Of a DNA stretch of 14,254 nt, positions 13,945 to 14,254 are shown in pieces (the first letter of the stretch is position 1; each line of letters starts with the position of its first letter). The stretch is from contig CANQGC010000048.1 in assembly GCA_947600345.1 (NCBI GenBank), positions 1-14,254 on the forward strand, written 5' to 3'. The position numbers and the translations under genes were made by a program. The notes beneath the pieces are model-generated. The model saw only the letters and a list, made by a program, of their open reading frames with translations, made no database searches and had not been told where the DNA came from. Source of the DNA: an uncultured Clostridia bacterium (GTDB lineage: Bacteria; Bacillota; Clostridia; Christensenellales; Aristaeellaceae).

Positions 13945-14254
13945 ATGATCAACACCCATTCCATCAAGGTCATCGGCCACAGGAATCCGGACACGGACTC
14001 CGTCTGCGCGGCCATCGCCTACAGCCGCCTGAAGAACAGGATCGACCCGGAGCATCCCTGCAAGCCCTGCCGCGCGGGCGCGCTGAACCGGGAGACCGAG
14101 TTCGTGCTCAACCGCTTCCAGACCCCCAGCCCGGAGCTCTACGCCAGCGTCAGCCCCCAGATTCGGGACATCGACATCCGCCAGATGCCCGGCGTGGACG
14201 GCGAGATGAGCATCCGCCAGGCCTGGACGACCATGCGCGACCAGAGGATCGACA
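13945..14254 (+). CDS. Manganese-dependent pyrophosphatase with CBS domains (5' part)
   Basis: The first 103 codons of a gene that runs past the window. The N-terminus has the DHH-family motif GHRNPDTDS (11-19), with H12, D16 and D18 as expected metal ligands. In family II pyrophosphatases these bind Mn and help hydrolyse pyrophosphate to two phosphates in the cytoplasm. Residues about 70-103 (PQIRDIDIRQMPGVDGEMSI, then an AWTTMRDQ helix) match the start of the inserted CBS region of the regulated subtype. In that subtype adenine nucleotides tune the activity. The full protein would be about 540 residues. GAGGGG about 8 nt upstream supports ATG 13945. Confidence 0.9.
   Translation, partial: MINTHSIKVIGHRNPDTDSVCAAIAYSRLKNRIDPEHPCKPCRAGALNRETEFVLNRFQTPSPELYASVSPQIRDIDIRQMPGVDGEMSIRQAWTTMRDQRID

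Overview
The window is about 14 kb of GC-rich DNA, dense with genes on both strands. Gene content points to an anaerobic Firmicute of the class Clostridia, probably a gut-type lineage with high GC. The markers are a DUF3786 protein, a DUF975/CmpB-like membrane fusion, an EmrE-type DMT exporter, a DHH-CBS manganese pyrophosphatase, near-consensus housekeeping promoters and strong GGAGG-type ribosome sites. I cannot assign a genus from sequence alone.

Layout. (1) 3-185 is the end of a DUF3786-type gene, closed by a hairpin terminator. (2) 265-4199 is a three-gene forward operon: a DUF975 + CmpB-like fusion, a membrane-anchored metallophosphoesterase (ATGA overlap) and a DMT/EmrE-type exporter, followed by a 14-bp-stem hairpin. 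(3) 4200-5282 is an odd region. It has a strong promoter, a 240-nt leader of lower GC, a short gene with a possible SLOG-like start and a helix-turn-helix, and then a dense series of hairpins. Five of the hairpins sit between two exact 11-bp direct repeats. (4) 5330-6136 (reverse) encodes an exported protein made of five 49-residue repeats that I do not recognise. It is divergent from a LysR regulator (6364-7260), and each gene has its own near-perfect promoter. (5) 7382-10749 (reverse) is a compact, fully overlapping operon: ECF sigma factor, six-helix membrane protein (possible anti-sigma), ABC ATPase and ABC-2 permease. An ECF-like promoter motif lies upstream. (6) 10906-11318 holds an intact MntA-type nucleotidyltransferase antitoxin, followed by a HepT/HEPN toxin gene that has lost its middle. 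(7) 11465-13726 encodes an exported solute-binding-like protein with a large N-terminal region and no transporter beside it. (8) From 13945 the start of a CBS-containing family II pyrophosphatase runs off the window.

How the parts fit. The sigma/membrane protein/ABC operon looks like a self-regulated envelope-stress or export module. The LysR gene is a natural candidate to control the divergent repeat protein. The MntA/HepT locus looks like a decayed toxin-antitoxin system that kept its antitoxin. The most novel-looking items are the 49-residue repeat protein and the hairpin cassette between the 11-bp repeats. All functional calls rest on reading motifs by eye; no database search was run.
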